A stretch of 64,000 bases of DNA, from NCBI GenBank assembly GCA_016860845.1, contig BOKF01000016.1, forward strand, positions 62,001 through 126,000, read 5' to 3'. Below the pieces are notes generated by a model. The model was given only the letters and a program-made list of their open reading frames with translations, made no database searches and was not told the DNA's origin. The translations under genes were made by a program, and so were the position numbers. This DNA is from Chloroflexota bacterium (lineage in GTDB: Bacteria > Chloroflexota > Anaerolineae > 4572-78 > J111). Shown one piece after another: positions 25,319-34,528 of this stretch (the stretch's first letter is position 1; every line of letters begins with the position of its first letter).

Positions 25319-26743
25319 CGTCGTGCAAGCACTTTTGATGCAATCGGGCAGACCAATGCCGCGAAAGGCGCTGCCGGTGAGGTACAGCCCGGGAAGTGCG
25401 GCTGCGAGCTGCTCCATTTCGGCTACCCGGTCGAGATGGCCGACATCATACTGCGGGTTGCCTTTGGGCCAGCGGAAGATGCGCTGGACGACCGGTTGAG
25501 CGGTAATCCCCATGATCGCCCCCAGCTCGGCCTGGGCCAGGGCCAGCAGCTCCTCGTCGGCCCAGTCTTCAACCAGGTGCTCCCGCTGGTCGCCGCCGAC
25601 AAACAGCCGCAGCAGCACGTCATCGGCCGAGGCGCGATGATTAAACTTGGTTGAGGACCAGGTGCAGGCCAGAATCGGGCGGTTTTCGCTTTTAGGAACC
25701 ATAAACCCAAAGCCGTTAAGATCAGATTGGGCCGGGAGGTCGGCCCGGCGAAAGCCCAACGAAATGGTTGCGGTGGAGACGTAACGCACTTTTTGCAGGA
25801 GCGCGGCCAGGTGCGGCGCAAAGGACTCGACCAGGGTTGCCGCCGTATAGCCAGGTGTGGCCAGAACGACGGCATCGGTTTTGAGGGCTTGGCCCTGGGG
25901 TGAGTCAAATAGTACTTCAAAACCGGGTGACAGGTAACGCAGGCCAACCACCCGGCAGCCCAGGCGTAAATCGCCTTGAAGTTGGGCCAGCAGCGCCTCT
26001 ACCAATTCTTGCATGCCGCCGCGAAGACTGGTGAACATGGCTTGAGGCCGGCTGCCGGCCGCCAACGATTGACCGCCGGAATTTTGGTGAGCGCCGTTGG
26101 GTGAGGGGTGGTGTTTTTTAGCAGCTTGCATCGCTTTAATGAGACTGCCGTATTTTTGCTCCATTTCGGCAAACATGGGGAAAGTGCTGAGCAGGCTCAA
26201 CTGTTCCGGGTCGGCTACGTAGATGCCGGCCATTACCGGCCCGGCGATTTTGTCCAGGGCTTCGGCCCCCAGGCGGCGGCGAATGAAAGCGGCCAGGCTT
26301 TCATCGCTCTGCTCCCGGCGGGGGGGGATGACCAGGTCCAGCCCCATGCGCAGCTTGCCCAACGGCGAAATGAGCGGCGAAAGGGCAAAGGGGACGAACT
26401 CGGTGGGCACGGTCAGGCGGTAGCCACCGGGGAAGGGGACGAGTTTGCCCTTGCTCAGGACAAAAATGTTGCGGCGCTCGTCGTTGGTGGGGATGAGGCG
26501 GTCGGCCAGGCCCAATTCCCGGCACAGTTGGGTACCCCACGGCTTTTGGGTAATAAAGGAGTCAGGGCCGCCTTCGATGACAAAATCATCTACCTGATCG
26601 GTAGTAATTTTGCCGCCAAAACGGGGAGCGCTTTCAACTAGGGTGTAATCAACCTTAATCCCGCTCTCGCGGCTTTTCTTTTGCAAATAATAGGCGGTCG
26701 CCAATCCGGCCATCCCGCCGCCGATGATGGTGATATGGGTCAT
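25286..26743 (-). CDS. hemY: Protoporphyrinogen/coproporphyrinogen III oxidase
   Basis: 485 residues. An N-terminal FAD-binding motif GGGMAGLATAYYL, ESAPRFGGKI and the EGGPDSFI segment place it in the HemY family. A C-terminal FAD motif reads LPGLYLTGSAFRGIGLPDCI. The enzyme oxidises porphyrinogen to porphyrin in haem synthesis; in bacteria that use the coproporphyrin route the same family acts on coproporphyrinogen. hemH and hemE lie upstream on the same strand. Its last ten codons come from a short tandem repeat, so the natural C-terminus is probably a little shorter. The start abuts the EamA-like gene. Confidence 0.9.
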   Translation of the reverse strand: MTHITIIGGGMAGLATAYYLQKKSRESGIKVDYTLVESAPRFGGKITTDQVDDFVIEGGPDSFITQKPWGTQLCRELGLADRLIPTNDERRNIFVLSKGKLVPFPGGYRLTVPTEFVPFALSPLISPLGKLRMGLDLVIPPRREQSDESLAAFIRRRLGAEALDKIAGPVMAGIYVADPEQLSLLSTFPMFAEMEQKYGSLIKAMQAAKKHHPSPNGAHQNSGGQSLAAGSRPQAMFTSLRGGMQELVEALLAQLQGDLRLGCRVVGLRYLSPGFEVLFDSPQGQALKTDAVVLATPGYTAATLVESFAPHLAALLQKVRYVSTATISLGFRRADLPAQSDLNGFGFMVPKSENRPILACTWSSTKFNHRASADDVLLRLFVGGDQREHLVEDWADEELLALAQAELGAIMGITAQPVVQRIFRWPKGNPQYDVGHLDRVAEMEQLAAALPGLYLTGSAFRGIGLPDCIKSACTTVEHLMLNIKR

Positions 26744-26744
26744 A

Positions 26745-27170
26745 TTACCTGGTAATGATCAAATAAATTCCGCCGCAGGCCAGCAGCATGCCGGCAACGT
26801 AGCGCCAGGTCAGCGGCTCGCGCCAAAAGGCCAGACCGACCAAACTAACGAGCACTAACCCACCCAGCCGGATGGCCGGCGAGGCCAGCGAAATCGGCGC
26901 GCCGGCCCCAAACGTGGCATACAGGCCCAGGGTGACAAAGCTAAAAACAATCCCCACCCCCAGGGCGGCCAGGATGCCGGTGAGTTGAGCATACTGCGGC
27001 ACGCCGTGAGTACGCTGCCAGAGCACCCAACTCAGGCCAATCAGAAAGGTGCAGCTTCCGTAGAGCAGCATGGCCACGCTGTTGGAGAGTTTCCCGGCAG
27101 CTAATTTGACCAAAGCATCAGCCGCCGCCAGGGTCACAGCCGTGATTGCTGCATAGGGCAACCAGCTCAT
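26745..27170 (-). CDS. Small EamA-type (DMT) membrane transporter
   Basis: 141 residues, four to five predicted spans, as in half-size EamA or small multidrug-type proteins that work as dimers. The end reads WREPLTWRYVAGMLLACGGIYLIITR, the typical closing helix of EamA domains. It stops one base before the hemY start. Substrate unknown. It may have been captured in the haem operon by chance. Confidence 0.8.
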   Translation of the reverse strand: MSWLPYAAITAVTLAAADALVKLAAGKLSNSVAMLLYGSCTFLIGLSWVLWQRTHGVPQYAQLTGILAALGVGIVFSFVTLGLYATFGAGAPISLASPAIRLGGLVLVSLVGLAFWREPLTWRYVAGMLLACGGIYLIITR

Positions 27171-27275
27171 TTGTTTCCTTCCCCTTGCCTATTCACCGGC
27201 AAAACCGGTAGTCCATTCTTACCGTATTAACAATCAGATATTATGCCTCATTGGTTCGTTGCTGGCAAAACCGGC

Positions 27276-27773
27276 TCAATTCACCTTTAACTTTTCGAGT
27301 TGCACGCAATGTTCCTCTTCGTGCTCAACCAGATGCGTGACCACTTGCAGGATGGAGATAGACCCGTGCGCTTCGTGGCGGCCGCTGCGCTGCCAGTCAG
27401 CCGGGGCCAGGCGGCGCAGCAGGGCGACCAATTCAGCCCGGTGCAGGCTGAAGACGGCCAGTGAGGAGTGGAAATCGGCCTGTTCATACCCGGCCACCTC
27501 GGCCCAGCGCCGGTCGTCATAGGCAGCCAGAGGTGGATCATCTCGGACCAGCAGCGCGTACACTCGTGGAGTGATGATGTCATCGGAGGCGCGCAGGTGG
27601 GCAAAAATGGCGGCGGCTGACCATTCGGCCCCGGCTGACGGAGTACGCAACTCTGCTTCGGACCAGCGGGCGACAGCTTGCGAAATTCGCTCCGGGATAC
27701 GGGCCAGCCGGCCAACTAAATCATCAGTCCGGCTCACTTCAAAATCCCTTTCAAGCGGCGGGGCAAGGCTCAA
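27276..27773 (-). CDS. DinB-family (DUF664-like) four-helix protein
   Basis: 165 residues from a TTG at 27773 that lies inside the previous gene (23-base overlap). It contains the DinB-like pattern EWSAAAIFAHLRASDDI near 50 and an ISILQVVTHLVEHEEEHC segment near 140. The His residues in HLRASD and HLVEHEEEH are the usual metal site. Such proteins act as thiol-dependent transferases or have unknown roles. A second DinB-like gene occurs at 43504-43980. Confidence 0.75.
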   Translation of the reverse strand: MSLAPPLERDFEVSRTDDLVGRLARIPERISQAVARWSEAELRTPSAGAEWSAAAIFAHLRASDDIITPRVYALLVRDDPPLAAYDDRRWAEVAGYEQADFHSSLAVFSLHRAELVALLRRLAPADWQRSGRHEAHGSISILQVVTHLVEHEEEHCVQLEKLKVN

Positions 27774-28257
27774 AACTTGTCACGGTAAAATTATCGGGCG
27801 ACATATGGGGCGGGGGGAACGGCCTGCTAAAGGTGAAGGCATAAGCGCTTTCCCCGTGTTCGGCCAGGTATTCCAGCCGCTGCTTGGCCTCCTGCACTGT
27901 CGGGAGGTGGCCGGCCTTGACCCACCACAGGGCCAGATACAGACCCTCGAACTTCTCAAACCACTGCCGCCGCTGGCGCATCACCTTGGCATGCGCGCTC
28001 CTGTAAACATAGTCTTTGAGGTGTTCAAATGACTCCCAGACCGACATATTGACCAAAATGCGCTCGTCCTCATAAGGGCGTAAATCGGTCGCATTGCCCG
28101 CTTCCGTTTGGAGCCGCCAGACAAAGCCGGGGCTGCGGTCTGCCAGGGCGTTGATCTCGTTCAGCCGGGCGATAAATCCGGCCAGCAGCGGGTCATCCAG
28201 CGGGGCGAGCATCCGGGCAATGTTGACTTGGGCCAGATGATATTTGGCGACTGCCAC
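27751..28257 (-). CDS. DUF3291 protein
   Basis: 168 residues from a GTG with AAGGAG six bases upstream. It opens YHLAQVNIARMLAPLDDPL and continues FVWRLQTEAGNATDLRPYED, LVNMSVWESFEHLKDYVYRS and FEKFEGLYLALWWVKAGHLPT, which is the DUF3291 pattern (an alpha-beta barrel like that of small monooxygenases). Function unknown. Translationally coupled with the DinB-like gene. Confidence 0.85.
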   Translation of the reverse strand: MAVAKYHLAQVNIARMLAPLDDPLLAGFIARLNEINALADRSPGFVWRLQTEAGNATDLRPYEDERILVNMSVWESFEHLKDYVYRSAHAKVMRQRRQWFEKFEGLYLALWWVKAGHLPTVQEAKQRLEYLAEHGESAYAFTFSRPFPPPHMSPDNFTVTSFEPCPAA

Positions 28258-28359
28258 ATCAATCTCCTTATTCGTATGACTATTTGAACTGCTGCTGTAA
28301 CCGTGCCCTAATATTTGTACTCAATTGCATTGCGTCCAGATGGACCTCTACCAACAGTT

Positions 28360-28851
28360 TCATTTTCGCAAATGCTCTAATATTTGAAGCGCGCGAAAGA
28401 AGGGATTGTTTGTGTCGTGTGTGGTGGTTCTGGCAAGTGCCCGTAACTCCTCGATACATCCGGTATATCGTCTGTTGATGATGAGTTCTAATTCCTCAAT
28501 CTGCGATAGGTGATGAGTGATATACCCTTCTGGAACGTAGGGCGACCAGAACATAAACCGATGTGTCTTGAAATTGTCTAAATATTTCTCGGCATACACC
28601 TTCTGCCGCTCGTGCTTCTTGCGAATACGTTCAACTGTATGTGGTCCATCAATATACAGCGTTCCGCGTATATGAGTGGTCACTTCACAAAGGTATGCTA
28701 TCTCGCTCTTGAAGTCTAAACCTATGACATCTAATTCGTTAAGTCCTGCAAGACCACCACCAGGGATGCGGGCGTTATAATCAATTATGTCACACTTCTC
28801 GATAAGTTTTAGATACGCACCTACAATATACTCGCCTATGTCGGTGTTCAT
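28360..28851 (-). CDS. Unknown protein, possibly nuclease-like
   Basis: 163 residues, not recognised with certainty. The segment LNELDVIGLDFK followed by YLCEVTTHIRG has the look of an endonuclease-like core (Asp, then a Glu-x-Thr in place of Glu-x-Lys), followed by basic helices with KKHERQKVYAEKYL. No membrane segment. It is more AT-rich than the haem genes around it, lacks a clear ribosome site, and looks like a later insertion between hemH and the DUF3291 gene. Confidence 0.5.
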   Translation of the reverse strand: MNTDIGEYIVGAYLKLIEKCDIIDYNARIPGGGLAGLNELDVIGLDFKSEIAYLCEVTTHIRGTLYIDGPHTVERIRKKHERQKVYAEKYLDNFKTHRFMFWSPYVPEGYITHHLSQIEELELIINRRYTGCIEELRALARTTTHDTNNPFFRALQILEHLRK

Positions 28852-28983
28852 TGTTTATTCTCTGGATGGTGAGGTAGTGTTTTTATCCGTTTTCGGGTTG
28901 CGTTTTAGCAGGAGTATGAAGATTCGGTCAACCATAAACTACTTCGACCAGCGGCGCACTCCGATTGTGAGTTCTTTTTGGAG

Positions 28984-29892
28984 TCAGGCAGCTACTAGCG
29001 CATCGGCGATGGCTTCGATGAAGAGGGGGTCGCTGTTCATTGATGCGATCCGCTCCAACTGCATGCCGTTTTCCTGGGCAATCTGGCGGGCCTCGATGTC
29101 AATATCGTACAGGATCTCGACGTGGTCGCAGACAAAGCCGATGGGCGCGACCAGCACGTATTTGTAGCCTTCCTTAGCCAAATCCATCACCACATCCTCG
29201 ATCTGCGGGCCAAGCCAGGGTTCGCCGGTATGGGCGGCGCTTTGGTAAGAGAACATCCAATCCACGTTACCCAGCCGCTCGGCGATGATCTGGGCGTTGC
29301 TCTTCAATTCGTCGTCGTAGGGGTCGCCCATTTTGAGTAGCCGGGCCGGCAGGCTGTGGGCGCTGAAGACCAGCTTGACTTTATCCCGCACCTCCGGCGC
29401 AAATTTTTCATACCCGGCCCGGATGTGATTTTCGACCGCCTGGAGAAAGTTCGGCTGGCGGTACCACGAATTAACAAAGCTGAACTTGATCGCCGTGCCG
29501 TGCATCTGCTGGGCTTCTTCAATTTTGGTCCAATAGCGGCCAATGCTCATCGAGGAGTAATGCGGGGCCATGACGATGCCGACGGCTTCCTCGATGCCGT
29601 GCAGGTACATCTGGCCGACAGCATCCTTGATCCAGGGCGACCAGTGGCGCATGCCGATGTAGACCGGCCAATCGTAGCCCCGCTGGCGCAACACGTCGCT
29701 TGTTTTCTTGGCTTGATCGTAGGTCAGCCCCGTCAGCGGCGAGCCGCCGATTAGCTCATAGCGGTGGCGAAATTCGGCCACAAACTCCTCAGACATGGGC
29801 CGGCCGCCGCGAATATCGGATAAGTAACATTGCATCCGGTCTACGGAACTGGGCGTGCCGTAGGCCATGATCAGGACAGCTTTTTTGGTCAT
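28984..29892 (-). CDS. hemH: Ferrochelatase
   Basis: 302 residues. MAYGTPSSVDRMQCYLSDIRGG at the start, then FRHRYELIGGSPLTGLTYDQ, FSAHSLPARLLKMGDPY, and PIGFVCDHVEILYDIDIEA near the end. The His in the AHSLP motif is the proposed metal-binding residue and the Glu in the CDHVEILYD motif its partner. It inserts iron into the porphyrin ring. The protein is of the usual short soluble bacterial length. AAGGAG precedes the ATG. Between hemE and hemY in the same transcription unit. Confidence 0.93.
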   Translation of the reverse strand: MTKKAVLIMAYGTPSSVDRMQCYLSDIRGGRPMSEEFVAEFRHRYELIGGSPLTGLTYDQAKKTSDVLRQRGYDWPVYIGMRHWSPWIKDAVGQMYLHGIEEAVGIVMAPHYSSMSIGRYWTKIEEAQQMHGTAIKFSFVNSWYRQPNFLQAVENHIRAGYEKFAPEVRDKVKLVFSAHSLPARLLKMGDPYDDELKSNAQIIAERLGNVDWMFSYQSAAHTGEPWLGPQIEDVVMDLAKEGYKYVLVAPIGFVCDHVEILYDIDIEARQIAQENGMQLERIASMNSDPLFIEAIADALVAA

Positions 29893-29917
29893 TATGCTCC
29901 TTTTCAGGGAACTCTTT

Positions 29918-29977
29918 GGAACTCATAGAAACTTACTTAGAGTTCCTATGAGTTCCCTTCAGTTCCTATGAGTTTCC
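29918..29977. repeat. Decamer-based repeat overlapping the hemE end
   Basis: Plus-strand 10-nt units (AGTTCCTATG, AGTTCCCTTC, AGTTCCTATG, AGTTTCCTTG) from 29941, with a reverse copy at 29918-29933 (15 of 16 positions). It encodes the last ten residues of HemE and its stop. Confidence 0.75.
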
Positions 29978-31007
29978 TTGAGTATTCATGCACAAAATCT
30001 ACTAACGCCGCCACATGCTCCACCGGCGTGTGCTGCAAAATGCCGTGGCCCAGGTTGAAGATGTGGCCCGGCCTGCCTTTGACGCTGTCCAGAACCCGGG
30101 CCGCCTGCTTTTTGATTTCCGGGAGAGGAGCAAACAGGACCACCGGGTCGAGATTACCCTGCACGGCCACGCCGTCCCCCACCTGCTGCCAGGCAGCGGC
30201 CAAATCAATCCGCCAATCCACGCCGATAACATCGCCTCCGGCCTCTTTGAGTAGGGGCAGCATGCCCGCCGTGCCGGTGCCGAAGTGGATCAGCGGCACG
30301 GCGCTGTCGCTTTTGGCGATTTCGATGGCCCGCCGGGAATAGGGCAGCACGAAGCGCTCGTAGTCGGCCGGGCTGAGCGCGCCGACCCAGCTATCGAACA
30401 GTTGCAGCGCCTGCGCCCCGGCGGCAGCCTGCGCCCGCAGATACGCGCCGACGACCTCGGCCAGCTTGCTCATCAACTTGTGCCAGACCTGGGGCTGGCG
30501 GTACATCATGCTTTTAGCATGGATATAGTTGCGCGAGGAGCCGCCTTCAATCGCGTAGCTGGCCAGGGTGAAAGGCGCGCCGGAAAAGCCAATCAGCGGG
30601 ACTTTACCATCCAGTTCAGCCCGGACCAGCCGGATAGCCTGCAGGGTGAAATCGAGCGTTTCTTCCGGCGGGCGGACCAGCAGCGCCTCGACATCGGCGG
30701 CGGTGCGGAGGGGATTGCCGATGACTGGACCGTCGCCCTTGACAAATTCCAGGCTGAGGCCCATGCCTTGCAGCGGCGGCAGGATGTCGGCAAAGATGAT
30801 GGCGGCGTCGAGGGCAAAGGCCTTGATCGGCTGCAAGGTGACTTCGGCGGCCAGGGCCGGGTCTTGAATCAACTCCAGAATGGAGTAGCGCTCGCGCAGG
30901 GCGCGGTACTCGGCCATGTAGCGGCCCGCCTGGCGCATGAGCCAGATGGGCGTGGCGTCCACCGCCTCGCGGCGGCAGGCGCGGAGAAAACGGTCGGCTG
31001 GGGGCAT
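29946..31007 (-). CDS. hemE: Uroporphyrinogen decarboxylase
   Basis: 353 residues from the ATG at 31007, which has AAAGGA seven bases upstream; the longer frame runs into a repeat. Family motifs include IWLMRQAGRYMAEYR (catalytic Arg), FADILPPLQGMGLSLEF (Asp), and FSGAPFTLASYAIEG. It removes four carboxyl groups from uroporphyrinogen III. First gene of the hem group on this strand. Its final ten residues (from RKLIGTEGNS) are encoded by a decamer repeat, so the conserved protein ends before that. Confidence 0.93.
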   Translation of the reverse strand: MPPADRFLRACRREAVDATPIWLMRQAGRYMAEYRALRERYSILELIQDPALAAEVTLQPIKAFALDAAIIFADILPPLQGMGLSLEFVKGDGPVIGNPLRTAADVEALLVRPPEETLDFTLQAIRLVRAELDGKVPLIGFSGAPFTLASYAIEGGSSRNYIHAKSMMYRQPQVWHKLMSKLAEVVGAYLRAQAAAGAQALQLFDSWVGALSPADYERFVLPYSRRAIEIAKSDSAVPLIHFGTGTAGMLPLLKEAGGDVIGVDWRIDLAAAWQQVGDGVAVQGNLDPVVLFAPLPEIKKQAARVLDSVKGRPGHIFNLGHGILQHTPVEHVAALVDFVHEYSRKLIGTEGNS

Positions 31008-31280
31008 AGAAGTCCTTTCGGTGATTTGGGTCCACAGATGCACACAGATAGACGCAGATGAACAAACACAATTAAAAACTATCTGTGAAATCTGTGTCTA
31101 TCTGGGGACTGTTTTGGTTTGCATGCAGCTTGGCTGACTGGCTATCAGACGGGAGGTATTATAACCGGATTTTGCGGGGGGGCAATACAAAGGGCCGCTG
31201 AGGATGCCCCAATTTTAGGAATGAGACCGCAGAGGTCTCAAAGACCTCTGCGGTCTGTCTGAGATTTATTGCCGGCATTA
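31008..31280. repeat. Gene-free stretch with inverted CACAGAT-type repeat
   Basis: 273 bp. From about 31030 to 31110 it has roughly 10-nt units (CACAGATGCA, CACAGATAGA, CGCAGATGAA) facing reverse-complement units (ATCTGTGAAATCTGTGTCT). The rest holds a hairpin described separately. Confidence 0.6.
31224..31256. terminator. Perfect 15-bp hairpin between two minus-strand genes
   Basis: AGACCGCAGAGGTCT (31224-31238) pairs with its perfect complement (31242-31256) across CAA. It follows the von Willebrand gene by 24 bp on the minus strand. Neither side has a T run, so its role as a terminator is uncertain. Confidence 0.5.
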
Positions 31281-34200
31281 CTACTGTTTCAGAATGACCG
31301 GCAAATAAGTGGACCCAGGTGGGGTTGCCGGCTTGAAAACTGCCGTGGTGATGATCTGGCTGGCGCTGATGCCTTCGGTGGAAGTAACCCAGACGGTGTT
31401 GCTGAGGAGGGTCCCACTGACGACATTGCCAACCGTCACCGCCAGAGTCCGGGTAATGGTTTGACCGGCGGGCAGCCCGCCCACATTCCAGGTGACGATG
31501 CCGTTGTTGTGCTGGCCGTTATCGCTGGCCGCAACGTAACTTTCATGATGAGCCAAAGTATCGCTAATTATAACCCCGTTAAGATTGAAAAGGGAGCTGT
31601 TGCGAACGACTAGAGTATACGTTAGCATATTTCCAGCTAGCACCGGGTCAGGTACCCCTTGGGCCTGAAGCAATAAAGGCAGCGTGCTCAGTTGACAGCT
31701 CCTCGCCTGGGTCAAAATCGCTTCAAAAATAGCGTCGAGGTCGCTTGGCTTGGCCGCCGAATAATACTGCCCGCACGCTCCGAAGAAATAATCGTGATTG
31801 TCGGACGGGTCGGTGCCGGTAGCCATTGCATTGAGGAGATCAGAGTTTATGCCCGCTCCGATGCCGATGGTATAGAGGGGGACATTATTGAGGGCGGCTA
31901 GATAGGCATAATACATCGCACATTCATAGTCGGGTTCTTCAGTCCCCAGGAGGCCATCCCATAAATCGGGCCGGCCGCCGCTGCCATTGCAATTACCGGG
32001 ATTATCATTGGGCGAGCCGTCGGTCATGAGGATCATCACCCGCCGGGCCGAACCGCGCCGGTCGCAGGCATTGCCGTCGTTGGCAACACTGGTGCAGACG
32101 CCGCTGTGGACGGTGTTAGTCGGCGTGCTGATCCCTAACTCTTCCAATCCTTCCTTTACGCCGACAGCCATATTCGTGCCGCCTTCGGGCCATTGTTTTT
32201 CCACTGCGCTCAAAACGGTGGTATACGCCAGGGGCGTGCCCAGGCTGGGGTCGTAGCAGCGAGCCGGATTGCCCAATTGGGTGGACGCCCGGGTTAAACA
32301 TTCCAGTTTAGAACGCTGGTCGCTGGTATTATTGGTGTCATTCGTAAAGGCGACAAAGCCCAGTTGGTCAACCATCGGGTCAAGCTGGCTGACTAAGTGC
32401 TTGACCGCCTCCTGGTCGCTGCGCATTGGCTGGTTGCCGGAGTATAGGCCGGTCTGCACTTGTTCTTGCAGTTGATTGGTCGGGGTGATGTTGGGCACAA
32501 AGGTACAACCCATGCCGGTTCCATAACCGGTCTCGGTACCATTTTTCCGGCATGTACAATCCGCCGAGGTTACTGTATAGCCATAAGCAGGATTGCAGAC
32601 ATTACACGCCTCGCGGGTGACCGAACCAAAGCTGGCCGGCGGGCCAAGCGAGTCACGCCAGGCAGCGTTGTGCTCGGCTTGGGTACCGTTGAAACCCGTG
32701 GTCTGGACGGCGCCATCGGCCCTGCGCCGCAGCGCTGCCGGAATAGCGCTGTTGGTCATGGTGGTTATCTCACCGCCACGCTCGGGCGTATTTCCGTTGG
32801 GGTCGTTGGTGAAGACAATCTTATCCACCATGTAACCGGCGCTGCCCGCATACAACCTCAAGGTAGATCGGGTGCCTGAAATGGTGGTTGTCGTACCCAG
32901 TTTAATCCAGCGCCAGTAGCCGGGTATAGCCCGGTTGGCATTCCAGGTATCGTACTTCTGTACGTGCGAAGTGTTGTTGGAGTTATCATCTTCGGTAGGC
33001 GAATTGGAGTAATCGTTATTGAGATTATCCTTGCGCTGGAAGATCGTCCCGGTCCCCACCTGCCAGTAGATGACCTTACGCCAGGGAGTAATATTATTAC
33101 ACATCGGCCTTGCCGCACCGTCGGCACAAAGGGCAGAACCATTCAGGTCGGGCTGGATTTGGTCCGGGCTGGGGCCGGCCCAGGTATAGGCTTCGTCGCC
33201 GCCGCCGATGACCCGCAGCCAGATAGAGGTGGTCTGGGTCCAGGTCGGGGTAAAGTCGTACTCGACATAGGGCACGGTGCTGGGGCCTTTCTCCAGGCCG
33301 GGGAGGGTGTTGAAGGGGTTGTTCGACCAGCAGTCGCCGCCCGTACTGCCTACCCCGCCGCTGTCAATAAAACAGTTGCTGTTGTAAGCCGCGCCAATCA
33401 GGTTTGGAATATTGCCCGGCACCTGGCTGTAATTGGCCATGGGCCGGGCGGCGATAAAGGCGCTGCAATCCACAGCAATGCCGCCATCGGCAGAATCGCA
33501 GATATTATCGTCGCCAGTGTCGACGGTACAGTCAATCTGGCCGCCTGCCACGTTCGGGCGGCAGACGTTGGAGGATTGGTTGGCGGGGTCGCCAGCCGCG
33601 TTTTTGTGGGTGGAGTTTTCGCCGGCCAGGGGGCCGCTGGAGAAACTGTTGCCGCGCGAGCCGCGCTGGATGCTCCAGAAGCCGTTGCCCGGCACGCGCA
33701 CATCCAGCCCCCAGTCGCCGCTGACAGCGGAGTACAGTTCGGCCTCCAACGTCAGGTATTGGAAGGTGTTGGTAATGAAGGGCTGCGGCGGATAAACCGT
33801 GCACAGCGCAGAATTGGGGATGGATTGGTTACCCGTCGCCGCAGGGCCGCCGCTCGCCTCATTCTTCCATTTCTCCCAATAGGGTAAAGGATTGAAGTAG
33901 CCATTGTTGGGCCAGTCGGAGTTGTAACTCGTTCTAACCCAGCAGTCGTGGCAAATCGTCTGGTCTTCCATTGAGCCGGAGATGTCGAAGACGACCACGA
34001 CATCCAAAGGGGTGATCGTCTCCTGGGCGGTGATCTGGGCCTGCGCCTGGATTGCATGGACGGGAGCAGCCGGGGCAGATGGGTTTGGTTCGAGAAGCTG
34101 CCCCGCCGCAGCGTGGGCCGGAGTCAAGCCGGCGCGATAAATCAGGCCGGCCAAGCCAACCAGGCCAACGAGCATGGTGATGAAAAACAGCTTGTCTGGG

Positions 34201-34400
34201 ACTTTCAAATGTGGAGTCCGGCGTCTCCTGACGCTGGACAACCAAGGAGTCCGGCATCTCCTGATGTTGGACAATATTGGGGGATTCTGCGTTCCATCGG
34301 GCAAAATCGGGAGATTTTGCAGTCCGCTGCCGTTTTGTTGGGGGTCAGAGGTTGGCTGGCGTCGCGGGACGGGTGATTTTAGCGAAAATGGGTTTGGCAT
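31281..34400 (-). CDS. Surface protein with von Willebrand A and DUF11-like domains
   Basis: 1039 residues. The N-terminal 75 are basic and partly repeat-derived; then one membrane segment or signal (about 72-95). A von Willebrand A domain begins near 127 with DVVVVFDISGSM (MIDAS DxSxS). It is interrupted by a 500-residue insertion rich in Asn, Gly and Cys (with CNVCNPAYGYTVTSADCTC) and resumes near 660 with QEAVKHLVSQLDPMVDQLG; its TDGSP part is near 810. A DUF11-like beta domain closes, ending TYLPVILKQ. The split von Willebrand fold resembles PilY1-like or adhesin proteins. AGAGGG before the ATG at 34400 supports this start, although a start near the membrane segment is possible. Confidence 0.75.
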   Translation of the reverse strand: MPNPFSLKSPVPRRQPTSDPQQNGSGLQNLPILPDGTQNPPILSNIRRCRTPWLSSVRRRRTPHLKVPDKLFFITMLVGLVGLAGLIYRAGLTPAHAAAGQLLEPNPSAPAAPVHAIQAQAQITAQETITPLDVVVVFDISGSMEDQTICHDCWVRTSYNSDWPNNGYFNPLPYWEKWKNEASGGPAATGNQSIPNSALCTVYPPQPFITNTFQYLTLEAELYSAVSGDWGLDVRVPGNGFWSIQRGSRGNSFSSGPLAGENSTHKNAAGDPANQSSNVCRPNVAGGQIDCTVDTGDDNICDSADGGIAVDCSAFIAARPMANYSQVPGNIPNLIGAAYNSNCFIDSGGVGSTGGDCWSNNPFNTLPGLEKGPSTVPYVEYDFTPTWTQTTSIWLRVIGGGDEAYTWAGPSPDQIQPDLNGSALCADGAARPMCNNITPWRKVIYWQVGTGTIFQRKDNLNNDYSNSPTEDDNSNNTSHVQKYDTWNANRAIPGYWRWIKLGTTTTISGTRSTLRLYAGSAGYMVDKIVFTNDPNGNTPERGGEITTMTNSAIPAALRRRADGAVQTTGFNGTQAEHNAAWRDSLGPPASFGSVTREACNVCNPAYGYTVTSADCTCRKNGTETGYGTGMGCTFVPNITPTNQLQEQVQTGLYSGNQPMRSDQEAVKHLVSQLDPMVDQLGFVAFTNDTNNTSDQRSKLECLTRASTQLGNPARCYDPSLGTPLAYTTVLSAVEKQWPEGGTNMAVGVKEGLEELGISTPTNTVHSGVCTSVANDGNACDRRGSARRVMILMTDGSPNDNPGNCNGSGGRPDLWDGLLGTEEPDYECAMYYAYLAALNNVPLYTIGIGAGINSDLLNAMATGTDPSDNHDYFFGACGQYYSAAKPSDLDAIFEAILTQARSCQLSTLPLLLQAQGVPDPVLAGNMLTYTLVVRNSSLFNLNGVIISDTLAHHESYVAASDNGQHNNGIVTWNVGGLPAGQTITRTLAVTVGNVVSGTLLSNTVWVTSTEGISASQIITTAVFKPATPPGSTYLPVILKQ
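34205..34275. repeat. 28-nt direct repeat, each copy palindromic, in a gene start
   Basis: Two copies of a GAGTCCGGCRTCTCCTGA-type unit (about 34213-34240 and 34250-34277 region), each holding a GTCCGGCGT/ACGCTGGAC-type inverted pair. They encode the basic N-terminal stretch of the von Willebrand protein. Confidence 0.55.
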
Positions 34401-34528
34401 ACTGCCCTCTTGGTGGCACGACGAGACGATATGAAAGGATTAGGAAGAGGCGAGCGCCGGGGCTTGAGGATCTGGAGCGGAGCGGGCGTCTTGCTTTGCA
34501 AGCAGTATATCACCAAATCGGGCGGAAT

